The notes under the pieces were generated by a model. That model did no database searches, was not told where the DNA came from, and saw only the letters and a list, made by a program, of their open reading frames with translations. This document shows, piece by piece, positions 1 to 7,280 of a DNA stretch of 36,512 nt. The stretch comes from Acidobacteriota bacterium (GTDB lineage: Bacteria; Acidobacteriota; Vicinamibacteria; Vicinamibacterales; UBA2999), in contig JAKFYA010000236.1 of NCBI GenBank assembly GCA_021731095.1, positions 1 to 36,512 of the forward strand, given 5' to 3'. A program made the translations under genes and the position numbers. Position 1 is the stretch's first letter; each line of letters starts with the position of its first letter.

Positions 1-1010
1 GGGAGGCCGAGAGCAACCGCCAGGTCTACGAGTCACTCCTGCAGCGCGAGAAGGAACTCCGCGTCGTCAGTAACAGCCGTGCCAACAACGTTCGGCTCCT
101 CGACCGGGCGCAGGTTCCTGGTGGGCCGTTCACGCCTGACATTCCCCGCGCGTGGATGATGGCGATGCTGTTCGGTCTCGGCCTCGGCGCTGCGGCCGCA
201 TTCGCCATCGACTATCTGGACGATACGGTCAAGACACCGGAAGACGTGACCTGGCGACTGAAGCTGGGGTTCCTTGGCCTCGTTCCCAAGGTACGGGGTG
301 ACAGACACCCGTTGTTGTCAGGCCCGGTGCCCCACGACTTCGGCGAATCTTTCAGAGCACTGCGCACGGCCCTCGTGATGAGCAGTCCTGGCCGCGGCAC
401 GCGAGTCATTGCCGTCACCAGCACGCAGCCGCTCGAGGGCAAGACCACGACGGCCGCCAACCTGGCCCTGGCGCTGGCGATCGGCGGTTCCCGGGTGCTG
501 CTGATCGATGCTGACATGCGCCGGCCAAGCCTGCACAAGGCCCTGCGCATGCCCAACGACAAGGGCCTGTCGCACCTCCTGACCGGCCAGGCGAAGATGC
601 GCGAGGTGGTCCACCGCTCCTCGGACCCGAACCTGCTGGTCATCACCGCGGGCGCCACCCCGCCCAATCCGTCGGAGCTGCTCGCCTCGGACGGCATGCG
701 CGGGTTCATCCAGCAGTTGTCGGTTGGTCCCTTCGACTGGGTGATCATCGACACGCCACCGGTGCTGGCCGTCACGGATTCGGTGATCCTGGCACCACTG
801 GTCAACAGCATGATCTACGTCATCGGCTCCGAGATGACACGCTGGAGACTCGCCGAGCGTGCACTGGCCACGCTTCAGGGTGGCAACCCCAAGTCGATCA
901 ATGCGGTCCTGAACCGGGTGGACTTCGATCGCAACCGCTATTACTACACCCGGTACTACGGCCAGAACTTCAAGAGCTACTACGCTGAGAGCAAGTCGGC
1001 GGCAAGCTAG
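1..1010 (+). CDS. Wzz/BY-kinase chain-length regulator, 3' part (5'-truncated)
   Basis: This is the C-terminal part of a polysaccharide co-polymerase fused to a bacterial tyrosine autokinase, an inner-membrane protein that controls exopolysaccharide chain length and export. The reading frame is open from base 3, before any ATG, so the gene starts outside the window; 335 residues are visible. The first ~45 residues look like the coiled GNVR region of Wzz proteins. A transmembrane helix follows (about 155-215), then the cytoplasmic kinase domain. That domain has a Walker A-like QPLEGKTTT near 430-452, a Walker A' LLIDADMRRPS near 500-535, and a Walker B VIIDTPP near 740-765. The C-terminus is a tyrosine cluster of seven Tyr (YYYTRYY then SYY, about 938-990), the usual autophosphorylation site of BY-kinases. 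The next gene starts 40 nt downstream on the same strand. Family assignment is firm; the substrate polysaccharide is not known. Confidence 0.93.
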   Translation, partial: EAESNRQVYESLLQREKELRVVSNSRANNVRLLDRAQVPGGPFTPDIPRAWMMAMLFGLGLGAAAAFAIDYLDDTVKTPEDVTWRLKLGFLGLVPKVRGDRHPLLSGPVPHDFGESFRALRTALVMSSPGRGTRVIAVTSTQPLEGKTTTAANLALALAIGGSRVLLIDADMRRPSLHKALRMPNDKGLSHLLTGQAKMREVVHRSSDPNLLVITAGATPPNPSELLASDGMRGFIQQLSVGPFDWVIIDTPPVLAVTDSVILAPLVNSMIYVIGSEMTRWRLAERALATLQGGNPKSINAVLNRVDFDRNRYYYTRYYGQNFKSYYAESKSAAS

Positions 1011-1050
1011 TTCGCGCAGCCTGACCCTCAGGGCGTCCCTGGCCGCCGGC

Positions 1051-2394
1051 GTGCCGATTCTGGCACTGGCCGCGCTGGGTGGTGCGTACTCCTCCTCGGT
1101 GCTCCCCCTCCTGGCGGCGGCCGCTGTCCTCTTCTTCGCAGGCGGCGGTGCCATCGCTTCCACCCGGGAGACCCGCCTCCTCGACGTCGCCCTCGTGCTG
1201 CTGGTTGTGGCCATGGGCCTGCAGATCCTTCCCCTCCCCTGGTCGTTCATCTCGTCGCTTTCGCCTCGCACGTTCGAGGTCATGGCCTCGCTGACGATGC
1301 TTGATCCGTCAGCCCCGGGTACGCTGAGCATCCGACCCGCCGTCAGTCGCGAGACCCTGATCTCGGCACTCTCTGTGGTGCTGGTGTTCTGGGGAGCGCG
1401 TGGGGTCTTTGACAACGGTGGCCTGCGGCCGGCGGTCAGGCTGCTGTCCTGGGCCGGCCTGGTCGCCGCGCTGGTCGGTCTGGCCCAGCGCGCCACCTCG
1501 CCCATGTTGCTGCTCTGGACCTGGAAGCCGCTGGACCCTGGCGGCAGACCATTCGGCCCATTCGTCAACAGGAATCACTTCGCCTTCTGGTTGCTGCTGG
1601 CGGGAGCTGTGGCGGCGGGCGCCGCCATTTCCCACATCCACGCGCATGGCCTGCTGCGTCGGCGCGCGCTGCGCGACCGGTTCGTGGACCTGCTCGCCGA
1701 CGGTACGGGCGTGATGCTCCTGGGGTCGGCCGCGCTCATGTGGCTGACACTGATTGCCTCAACCTCCAGGGGCGCCATTCTCGGCATGGCCGTGACCTGC
1801 CTGATTGCGCTGGTCATGGCGGGCCGGCGCATCCATTCACGCGCGGCCTTCCGGACCATGATCGTCCTGGTCGTGGCCCTGCTGTCCTGGGGGGTCTGGG
1901 CCAACATTCAGGCGCTGGCCAGCCGGCTGGATCTGAACAGTGGAGACGTCCCGCGCGTTGCCGTCTGGACAGACACCCTGCCGGTCATCTCGGCATTCGC
2001 AGTGACAGGAACTGGCGCCGGCACCTTCGCCGACGCGATGGTCCGCTTCCAGCAACACGAACGTCGCGTGCTGTTCAGCGAGGCTCAGAGCGAGTATCTG
2101 CAGTTGATGGCAGAAGGCGGGCTGCTGCTGGCAGTTCCGGTGCTGGTCGCCCTGCTGGCCTGGTTGCGGCTGTCTCTGATGCGCCTGAAAGCCAGCAGTC
2201 CCGGCTCGACCTGGATCAGACTGGGCGCGCTGGCAGGGCTGTCTGGAGCCGCCGTGCAGTGCCTCTGGGATTCGGCGCTGCGCATGCCGGCCAACGCGAT
2301 GCTGGTGGCCCTGCTCGCGGCCATCGCCGTCCACCAGCGCACGGATGGCGCCGGTTCAGCTGAGGGAAACGGGCGCGGCCCCGAACTCCACTGA
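1051..2394 (+). CDS. O-antigen ligase/polymerase family membrane protein (Wzy_C type)
   Basis: This is a polytopic inner-membrane protein of 447 residues in the O-antigen ligase/Wzy family, which polymerises or transfers lipid-linked glycans on the periplasmic side. About ten hydrophobic segments are visible. The central GPFVNRNHFAFWL segment is characteristic of the family, and a large periplasmic-type loop follows around residues 300-350. The start is taken as GTG 1051; no ATG lies in the open frame just upstream, so the true start could be a rare codon a little earlier. It lies 40 nt after the BY-kinase gene and is probably co-transcribed with it. Its last 39 bp overlap, in antisense, the end of the converging radical SAM gene. 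A second Wzy-like protein is encoded at 18195-19649, so one may be a polymerase and the other a ligase; sequence alone does not decide which. Confidence 0.85.
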   Translation: MPILALAALGGAYSSSVLPLLAAAAVLFFAGGGAIASTRETRLLDVALVLLVVAMGLQILPLPWSFISSLSPRTFEVMASLTMLDPSAPGTLSIRPAVSRETLISALSVVLVFWGARGVFDNGGLRPAVRLLSWAGLVAALVGLAQRATSPMLLLWTWKPLDPGGRPFGPFVNRNHFAFWLLLAGAVAAGAAISHIHAHGLLRRRALRDRFVDLLADGTGVMLLGSAALMWLTLIASTSRGAILGMAVTCLIALVMAGRRIHSRAAFRTMIVLVVALLSWGVWANIQALASRLDLNSGDVPRVAVWTDTLPVISAFAVTGTGAGTFADAMVRFQQHERRVLFSEAQSEYLQLMAEGGLLLAVPVLVALLAWLRLSLMRLKASSPGSTWIRLGALAGLSGAAVQCLWDSALRMPANAMLVALLAAIAVHQRTDGAGSAEGNGRGPELH

Positions 2395-3816
2395 GGCACA
2401 GGCCTGATAGAAGTCTGCCGGGATGCCGCGCGCCGGGCAGAACCGGTCCAGGAACCACGTCACCCGCTCGGCCAGCGCCGCTCCGGCTGGCCATGTCGGC
2501 ACCTGCTCCAGCCACGCGTCAAACACCTCTGACGGCCGTACGCCCTTCTCGCGACAGAGCATCCGGAAGGTCTTGCGATCGCCGATCTCCCGGAGGGCCG
2601 CTTCCAGTCTGAACCCATAGGCCACCTCATCTGGCGACATGGACAGATGGGACTCCACGAAGTAGGGCGGCTCGTGACTGAAACGCAGTCCCATCGCCTC
2701 CGCCTTGCGCCAGAGCTCGGTGCCTGGCAGGACCATCAGGGGAAACACGGCCAGTTCTGGCGGGTCCAGCGTCACGGCAAAGTCGAGCGAGCGGTGGAAC
2801 GAGGCGACGGTCTCTCCTGGAAGTCCATAGATCAGCTGGAGTTCGAAGGCGAGGCCATGCGCCTTCAGGAAGCCGATGCCATCGAGAAACTTCTGCATCT
2901 TCAGGCGGCGTTCGACCGTCGCCAGCACGTCCGCGTCCGTCGTCTGCAGGCCGACTTCCAGAAACGACACGTTGGCCTCGCGCATCAGGGCGGCAAGTTC
3001 GTCATCGATGAACTCGGCCCACACCTCCGCATGCACGGCAATGCGGCGGGGGTTGTGCGCGGCAATGAGCCGGCAAATCGCCTTCGCCCGGTCGGCGTAG
3101 AGATTGAACACCGGGTCCATGAGGTACAGCTCGTCGATATCGCGTTGCAGCCAGAACAGGATCTCGCGCTCCACGCGCGCCAGATCGAACCGCCGGTTCC
3201 GGACCGACAGGTCCTTGTTGTAGAAGCAGAAGTTGCAGCGGAACACGCATCCGCGTTGCGTCTCGATGCACACCACGCGACCAGGCCGGTCAGCATAGGC
3301 GTCGGTATGCGGGGACGGCAGCTCGTTGATGTCCCGCAGGAGTGGGGCCTCAGCATTCTCGATGATGCGGTCGGCCTGGCGATACGCGATGCCAGCCACC
3401 TCGTCGAGTGTGCGTCCGTCCCGCGCGCAGGCCACGACCTCCGCGAACGGCAGCTCGCCCTCACTGCACACCACCACGTCGACGAACGGGTTCGCGGTGA
3501 GCACGGCGGCCGCCACGGGTCCCACCTCAGGCCCGCCAAGGACCAGCAGCACATCGGGCCGAGCCGCCCGGATCAATCTGGCCGCGGCCATCAAGGTCCG
3601 CACATTCCAGACATAGCAGGACAGGCCCACCACGGCCGGCCCGGTAGACAGGATGCGGGCAGCGATGACCTCAGGTGCCGCCTCCTGGTCGAACTCCGCC
3701 AGGTCAATCTCACTGAGGGCATGCCCCGCTCGCTCCACGAGATAGGCCCTGAGGTACAGCAGCGCCAGCGGTATGAAGGACGGGTTCTTGTGAACGGTCG
3801 CCAGGCAGATCTTCAC
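2356..3816 (-). CDS. B12-binding-domain radical SAM protein (RiPP cluster)
   Basis: A 486-residue radical SAM enzyme with an N-terminal Rossmann-like domain of the B12-binding type (about 1-130) and a radical SAM core. The cluster motif CVFRCNFC (Cys190, 194, 197) gives the canonical CX3CX2C for a [4Fe-4S] cluster that cleaves SAM. The C-terminal ~170 residues resemble the DUF4080 extension found in this architecture. The His of the DxHxxG cobalamin motif is not seen, so cobalamin, if bound, would be His-off. The start is GTG 3816, overlapping the TGA of the upstream methyltransferase (GTGA); an open frame runs further upstream but lies inside that gene. It is the last gene of the seven-gene RiPP operon, so a peptide-tailoring role (C-methylation or another radical modification) is inferred. 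It could also serve polysaccharide or lipid chemistry. Confidence 0.88.
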   Translation of the reverse strand: MKICLATVHKNPSFIPLALLYLRAYLVERAGHALSEIDLAEFDQEAAPEVIAARILSTGPAVVGLSCYVWNVRTLMAAARLIRAARPDVLLVLGGPEVGPVAAAVLTANPFVDVVVCSEGELPFAEVVACARDGRTLDEVAGIAYRQADRIIENAEAPLLRDINELPSPHTDAYADRPGRVVCIETQRGCVFRCNFCFYNKDLSVRNRRFDLARVEREILFWLQRDIDELYLMDPVFNLYADRAKAICRLIAAHNPRRIAVHAEVWAEFIDDELAALMREANVSFLEVGLQTTDADVLATVERRLKMQKFLDGIGFLKAHGLAFELQLIYGLPGETVASFHRSLDFAVTLDPPELAVFPLMVLPGTELWRKAEAMGLRFSHEPPYFVESHLSMSPDEVAYGFRLEAALREIGDRKTFRMLCREKGVRPSEVFDAWLEQVPTWPAGAALAERVTWFLDRFCPARGIPADFYQACASVEFGAAPVSLS

Positions 3817-4796
3817 AGGCCGTTTCCCTCGAGACCGATCCCGTGCGCGGACGGCTCGGCTCCCCAGAAGGTGGACTGGTCCGTGGCCGCATGGCGAAGG
3901 CCACCCTGGGCATCCTCGATGCTGACCCGCCACCGCCAATGGATGCTGTCAAACCCGGTCATCTGCAGGCGGACGACATCCCCTGTCCCGACCGGGACAG
4001 CCGCAGGTAGCGGAAAGAAACCCTGCCGGTACTGCGTGCTGTTGTCAGACGGGCTGTTGCCGATGACGATGCCGTCTTCAAGGGTCGCCGAGAACCAGAT
4101 AGCCACCCCGTGCAACGAGCCGGCCCGTTCCATCGCCCACCGCACCTCCGCGTCGAATCCGTACCGGGCAAGCGCGTCGAGCCTGAATGTGGCCACCGCC
4201 ACAGGGCCGGCGAGCGACTCCGCCGGTGCCAACCAGACGGGATACCAGTTGTGGGTAGCCATGCCGCGGAAGCAGGACATGTCAACGCCTTCTCGCGGCG
4301 CATCCCAGCAGGTCACCGCGTCCGCATGCAGGCGCGCGGACTCGACCGGCGCTGCGTGGAGAACCACCAGGTCCGGCATGACCCGCCCGCCCGGGTTGAG
4401 AAAGCGCGTCACGGCGTCGCTGACGCACCGGAGGCCGTCCTTCTGAAGTCCGCAACAGTCGTACGTGTCCGTGACGATAAGGTCCACAGGCTCTGGTAGT
4501 GTGACCTGATCGGACGCCCCCTGGACCAGCACGACACGGTCTGCCACACCGTTCGCCTCGGCCAGCCGACGCACGAGGCCTGCCATGGGATGCGCCTCGA
4601 CCGCATAGACACGCCTGGCGCCTGCGCGCGCCGCCAGGACCGACAACACGCCACTCCCCGCCCCAAGGTCGAGCACGACCATGCCAGGCACGACAGCACT
4701 GGCCAGGGCTGTCGCGTAGCGCGTCAGTCGCTCACCGGTGCCGGCGAGGAGAAACCGCTGCTGCTGGAGAAACTCCGCCGACTCGGGGAATTGCAT
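3813..4796 (-). CDS. PRMT-fold class I SAM methyltransferase
   Basis: A 327-residue SAM-dependent methyltransferase laid out like protein arginine methyltransferases. Motif I is VLDLGAGSG (41-49), with the acidic ribose-binding residue in VEAH (Glu67). A VDLIVTDTYDCCG stretch (104-116) stands where PRMTs carry the first half of the double-Glu loop, and the NPGGRVMPD segment (134-142) matches the PRMT 'KPGG..FPD' strand. The C-terminal half (about 145-327) has the beta-barrel pattern, including HGVAIWFSATLEDG and a GTGDVV strand. The two loop acids appear as Asp110 and Asp120 instead of Glu, so substrate specificity may differ. The ATG at 4796 follows the upstream stop by 12 nt, and the end overlaps the radical SAM start. 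The position in the RiPP operon suggests it methylates the peptide, whose core has a single Arg; this is inference. Confidence 0.85.
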   Translation of the reverse strand: MQFPESAEFLQQQRFLLAGTGERLTRYATALASAVVPGMVVLDLGAGSGVLSVLAARAGARRVYAVEAHPMAGLVRRLAEANGVADRVVLVQGASDQVTLPEPVDLIVTDTYDCCGLQKDGLRCVSDAVTRFLNPGGRVMPDLVVLHAAPVESARLHADAVTCWDAPREGVDMSCFRGMATHNWYPVWLAPAESLAGPVAVATFRLDALARYGFDAEVRWAMERAGSLHGVAIWFSATLEDGIVIGNSPSDNSTQYRQGFFPLPAAVPVGTGDVVRLQMTGFDSIHWRWRVSIEDAQGGLRHAATDQSTFWGAEPSAHGIGLEGNGL

Positions 4797-4808
4797 GGTG
4801 GCGAGGTC

Positions 4809-5435
4809 CTACAGGCCGTCGCGAAGGATGTCGAGAAAGGCGGGCTCGGACCGGAACCACCCTACGAAGGCCAGTTTCTCGACGGCGCCCGCGATGGGCG
4901 TGACCTGATGCTCAAGGGACTCATCGATACGGAACAGGAGTGCATCTCCTTCCCCGGTGTTGGCCACGTCATCAAGCACGGATCCAGACATCGCACTTCG
5001 CAGGCGGAACACGCCGCCCTCGTACGGGTGGTCTCCCAGATTGATGCTCATGCCGATCAAGCGGTGGTCCACGGCATCGTTGTGCCAGGACACATGGTGC
5101 GCGCCGCCCGGCAACATCCGGTACACCCGTCCCGTGAAGCAGCCAATGGCGCCGCAACCGGTGAGGTTCTGGATGCCGGCATAGACGACAGGGTCGTTCA
5201 CGAGAAAATGCAGGAGACTCACGGTGCCGTCGGCCTCGAGACACTGCTCGGTTCCGAGCCCCTCATGGTCCCGCTCGAGGAAGGTCCCCTGGTCCAGTCG
5301 CTGACGTATCGTCAGGCACAAGTCTGGCGACAGCACACCAGGTACCACCGCGCAGTTCGTGCGGGCAAACTGGTCGCGAACGCTGGACAGCTCATCAACA
5401 GGCCAGAACAGCCGAGACGTCAACGGCCCGGTCAT
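4809..5435 (-). CDS. 2OG-Fe(II) oxygenase-like protein 2 (RiPP cluster)
   Basis: A 208-residue double-stranded beta-helix protein similar to 2-oxoglutarate/Fe(II) dioxygenases. The metal facial triad is visible as His118-x-Asp120 in SWHNDA and distal His176 in LEHQ. The residue 11 positions after the distal His, where the 2OG-binding Arg normally sits, is Lys187 (AVEKLAFVGWF); Lys serves this role in some 2OG enzymes, so activity is not excluded. ATG 5435 was chosen because it lies 2 nt after the TGA of the upstream paralogue; the open frame continues to 5528 but inside that gene. It is clearly homologous to that paralogue (shared SLLHF.(V/F)NDP, EGG(V/H)F, ANTG.GDA.LFRI, GWF), so the pair arose by tandem duplication. 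A hydroxylating or desaturating role on the RiPP core is inferred. Confidence 0.83.
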   Translation of the reverse strand: MTGPLTSRLFWPVDELSSVRDQFARTNCAVVPGVLSPDLCLTIRQRLDQGTFLERDHEGLGTEQCLEADGTVSLLHFLVNDPVVYAGIQNLTGCGAIGCFTGRVYRMLPGGAHHVSWHNDAVDHRLIGMSINLGDHPYEGGVFRLRSAMSGSVLDDVANTGEGDALLFRIDESLEHQVTPIAGAVEKLAFVGWFRSEPAFLDILRDGL

Positions 5436-5437
5436 TG

Positions 5438-6109
5438 TCAAACCCCCGCCCTGGCGCGAGCCAGGCCGACTTCCTCGGACCCAAACTCTTCGAGCAGTGA
5501 GACGAGAGACAGATCCGATACGAACCACCCTGCGAAGGTGGTACGCGGGACAGTGCCTGTGACCTCCGTGGCCCGATGCTCAAGGCCAGAGGCAATGCGG
5601 AACAGGACCGCATCTCCAAGGCCGGTATTCGCGATATCACACAGCAATCGCTGTCGCGGATCATCCAACAACTGGAAGTGCCCGCCTTCGTAGATGTCGA
5701 CGCTGAGGTTGAGGCTCACGCCAATGCGGCGCCCCTGCACGTTGTCCGAGTGCCACGAATCAAAGTGTCCGGCTCCCGGGACAAACCTGAACACACGCCC
5801 ACGAAAGCCTGACAGCGGCTCACAGCCGGTCAGTTCCTCGACGAGACGCAGCAACGCCGGGTCGTTGAAGGCGAAGTGCAGCAGGCTCAGGGCCGGATTC
5901 GGCATCATGGCGTGATCCGCCGCGATGTCGTGATGCTTCTCGTCAAAGAACGCCGACTCCGTCACATGCCTGAGCGCAAACGCCAACAGGTCGTCAGACA
6001 GCACCTGGCGAAGGTGCACGTAACGGTGTTCCGAAAACTGTGCTGACAGCGTGCGTCGTTCAGAGTCCGGCAACGGCGCAGCCAGGCCGTGTGGTGTCAG
6101 TTGCAGCAT
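5438..6109 (-). CDS. 2OG-Fe(II) oxygenase-like protein 1 (RiPP cluster)
   Basis: A 223-residue Fe(II)/2-oxoglutarate oxygenase-like protein with a full set of expected ligands: His120-x-Asp122 in SWHSDN, distal His178 in LEHR, and Arg189 in TVPRTTFAGWF for the 2OG carboxylate. ATG 6109 is preferred; a TTG at 6118 in the same frame would add three residues. The gene overlaps the end of the kinase gene by 13 nt and is followed 2 nt later by its paralogue, so all are probably translationally coupled. Lasso peptides with beta-hydroxylated residues made by 2OG enzymes are known (the canucin type), which supports a peptide-tailoring role. The substrate residue cannot be read from the sequence. Confidence 0.85.
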   Translation of the reverse strand: MLQLTPHGLAAPLPDSERRTLSAQFSEHRYVHLRQVLSDDLLAFALRHVTESAFFDEKHHDIAADHAMMPNPALSLLHFAFNDPALLRLVEELTGCEPLSGFRGRVFRFVPGAGHFDSWHSDNVQGRRIGVSLNLSVDIYEGGHFQLLDDPRQRLLCDIANTGLGDAVLFRIASGLEHRATEVTGTVPRTTFAGWFVSDLSLVSLLEEFGSEEVGLARARAGV

Positions 6110-7116
6110 GGGGGGCAAGTAGACAGGTCGGACAGGACTGCGTCACGCACCGTCGCAAGGAGGGGAAGCCGTCGAGGATAGGACAACCGCCTGACCGGTA
6201 TGCTCCCCGCCAGGTTCGTGACAAAGGCAAACTGCCGGGACAGACGTTCTGCGGTGGCCACGCGCCCATTGAAGGTATTGGCAATCAGCGCCAGGCACGC
6301 CTGGCGCAATGGCAAGTGGCGGATCCGAACCTGCGCATGGGCTTGCGCACGAGCCTCTGAACGACGCGCTTCGCCGATGACATAAATGGCCCGAAGCGGT
6401 ACAGCCGTCAGCGCCTGCTCACCATCCACCATGGGCATGGCCAGCTTGGGGGCCAGCAAGGGCATCGTGATGCCGGCCGGACGCCCCTGTCGCAATCGGG
6501 TCGCCATGCGGCGCATGAGCTTGATGCGTGGTGGCCCCAGGTGGGCCATCAGGGCTGTACCCTGGCGGGTGACGACCAGCTGGTCATCAGTGACCAGGTG
6601 ATACCCCGCCTGCACGAACGCAGCAGCCAGGCTGGATTTGCCGCGCCCTGATGGACCGAGGAACGCCACGCCCTGCCCGTTGATGGACACGACGCTTGCA
6701 TGAAGCGGTTCGAGACCCTGCTGGACCAAGGCGTAAGAGAGTGCGGGTCCGAGCATAAGGGCTTCGAACAGTTCCAGACCTGTCCGTCCCCCACGACGCC
6801 CAATGATGCGCGCGCCATCCCCGGTGACCAGGAACTCGATGGAGCGCCCCCAACGGAGATAGGACCCGCCATCATCAAGGGCGGCCCGTTCGAACCAGGA
6901 GGAGTGACGGGTGCGCGGCAGGAGGGCCGCAGAGGCAAACAGGCCATCATGGACAGATGTCGTCCCATCTTCAAGGGAGACGTCCCAGGACGGGGCGTAT
7001 GCGGATGACACGGGAGCAAACGGCAGGCGCCACGCGCTCGACAGGCGAACTGAAAAGAGATCGTATAGGTAGCGAGGCCCCTGGCCTGTGCCTCCCACCG
7101 CTGCGACCGGGGACAT
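6097..7116 (-). CDS. HPr kinase-like enzyme, candidate peptide kinase
   Basis: A 339-residue protein of the HprK/HPr-kinase-related family. The signature block is LHAS (138-141), followed by NGQGVAFLGPSGRGKSS, whose P-loop GPSGRGKSS covers 154-162, then the conserved DDQ after GYHLVT (177-179). Relatives in lasso-peptide clusters (paeninodin type) phosphorylate the C-terminal Ser of the precursor with ATP. The start ATG at 7116 overlaps the TGA of the precursor by one base (TGATG), so the two are coupled. The predicted core ends in Ser54, matching that kinase reaction. Similar HprK-related proteins also occur in exopolysaccharide/PEP-CTERM loci with PqqD partners but without a known substrate, so peptide phosphorylation is well supported by context but not proven. 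Confidence 0.88.
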   Translation of the reverse strand: MSPVAAVGGTGQGPRYLYDLFSVRLSSAWRLPFAPVSSAYAPSWDVSLEDGTTSVHDGLFASAALLPRTRHSSWFERAALDDGGSYLRWGRSIEFLVTGDGARIIGRRGGRTGLELFEALMLGPALSYALVQQGLEPLHASVVSINGQGVAFLGPSGRGKSSLAAAFVQAGYHLVTDDQLVVTRQGTALMAHLGPPRIKLMRRMATRLRQGRPAGITMPLLAPKLAMPMVDGEQALTAVPLRAIYVIGEARRSEARAQAHAQVRIRHLPLRQACLALIANTFNGRVATAERLSRQFAFVTNLAGSIPVRRLSYPRRLPLLATVRDAVLSDLSTCPPCCN

Positions 7117-7280
7117 CAGGACTTGGTGGTCTTCCGGATCCCGTCGCTCTTCTTGCCGCCCTTTGCCAGCGCCAGATGGCGCAGGTCTCCGTAGACCGTC
7201 AGCTTCGGCGTCCTGTAGGCCTTGCGCGACGTCTCGCCCTGGTCTCTCGATTCTGAATCAGACGATGACACGTTCTTCAT
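7116..7280 (-). CDS. Lasso-type RiPP precursor peptide, 54 aa
   Basis: This small gene sits exactly between the cyclase and kinase genes. It begins with ATG at 7280, overlapping the cyclase TGA (ATGA), and its TGA overlaps the kinase ATG (TGATG). A clear Shine-Dalgarno AGGAG (7289-7293) lies 8 nt upstream. The first ~20 residues are polar and Ser/Glu-rich. The segment AYRTPKLTVYGDLRHLAL fits the lasso leader signature YxxPxLxxxG: Tyr22, Pro25, Leu27, Gly31. The usual spacing places the conserved Thr(-2) at residue 37, which is Ala here, and core residue 1 at Ala39. The predicted core is AKGGKKSDGIRKTTKS, with Asp46 at core position 8, so an Ala1-Asp8 macrolactam ring is possible. The last residue is Ser. 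What is seen: motif, position, RBS and overlaps. What is inferred: the cleavage site and ring. Confidence 0.88.
   Translation of the reverse strand: MKNVSSSDSESRDQGETSRKAYRTPKLTVYGDLRHLALAKGGKKSDGIRKTTKS
7119..7166 (-). other. Predicted core peptide region of the lasso-type precursor
   Basis: Codons 39-54 encode AKGGKKSDGIRKTTKS. The start of the core is set by leader-motif spacing (Gly31 plus eight). The ring would span Ala1 to Asp8, the only acidic residue in the core. The tail GIRKTTKS has no aromatic plug residue. Five Lys and one Arg make the core strongly basic. Confidence 0.6.

Noticed and set aside
2647-4446. Long plus-strand open frame (599 codons) opposite the radical SAM and PRMT-like genes
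   Set aside because: It is antisense to two well-supported genes, has an Arg/His/Gln-rich composition with no recognisable domain, and is a typical by-product of high GC.
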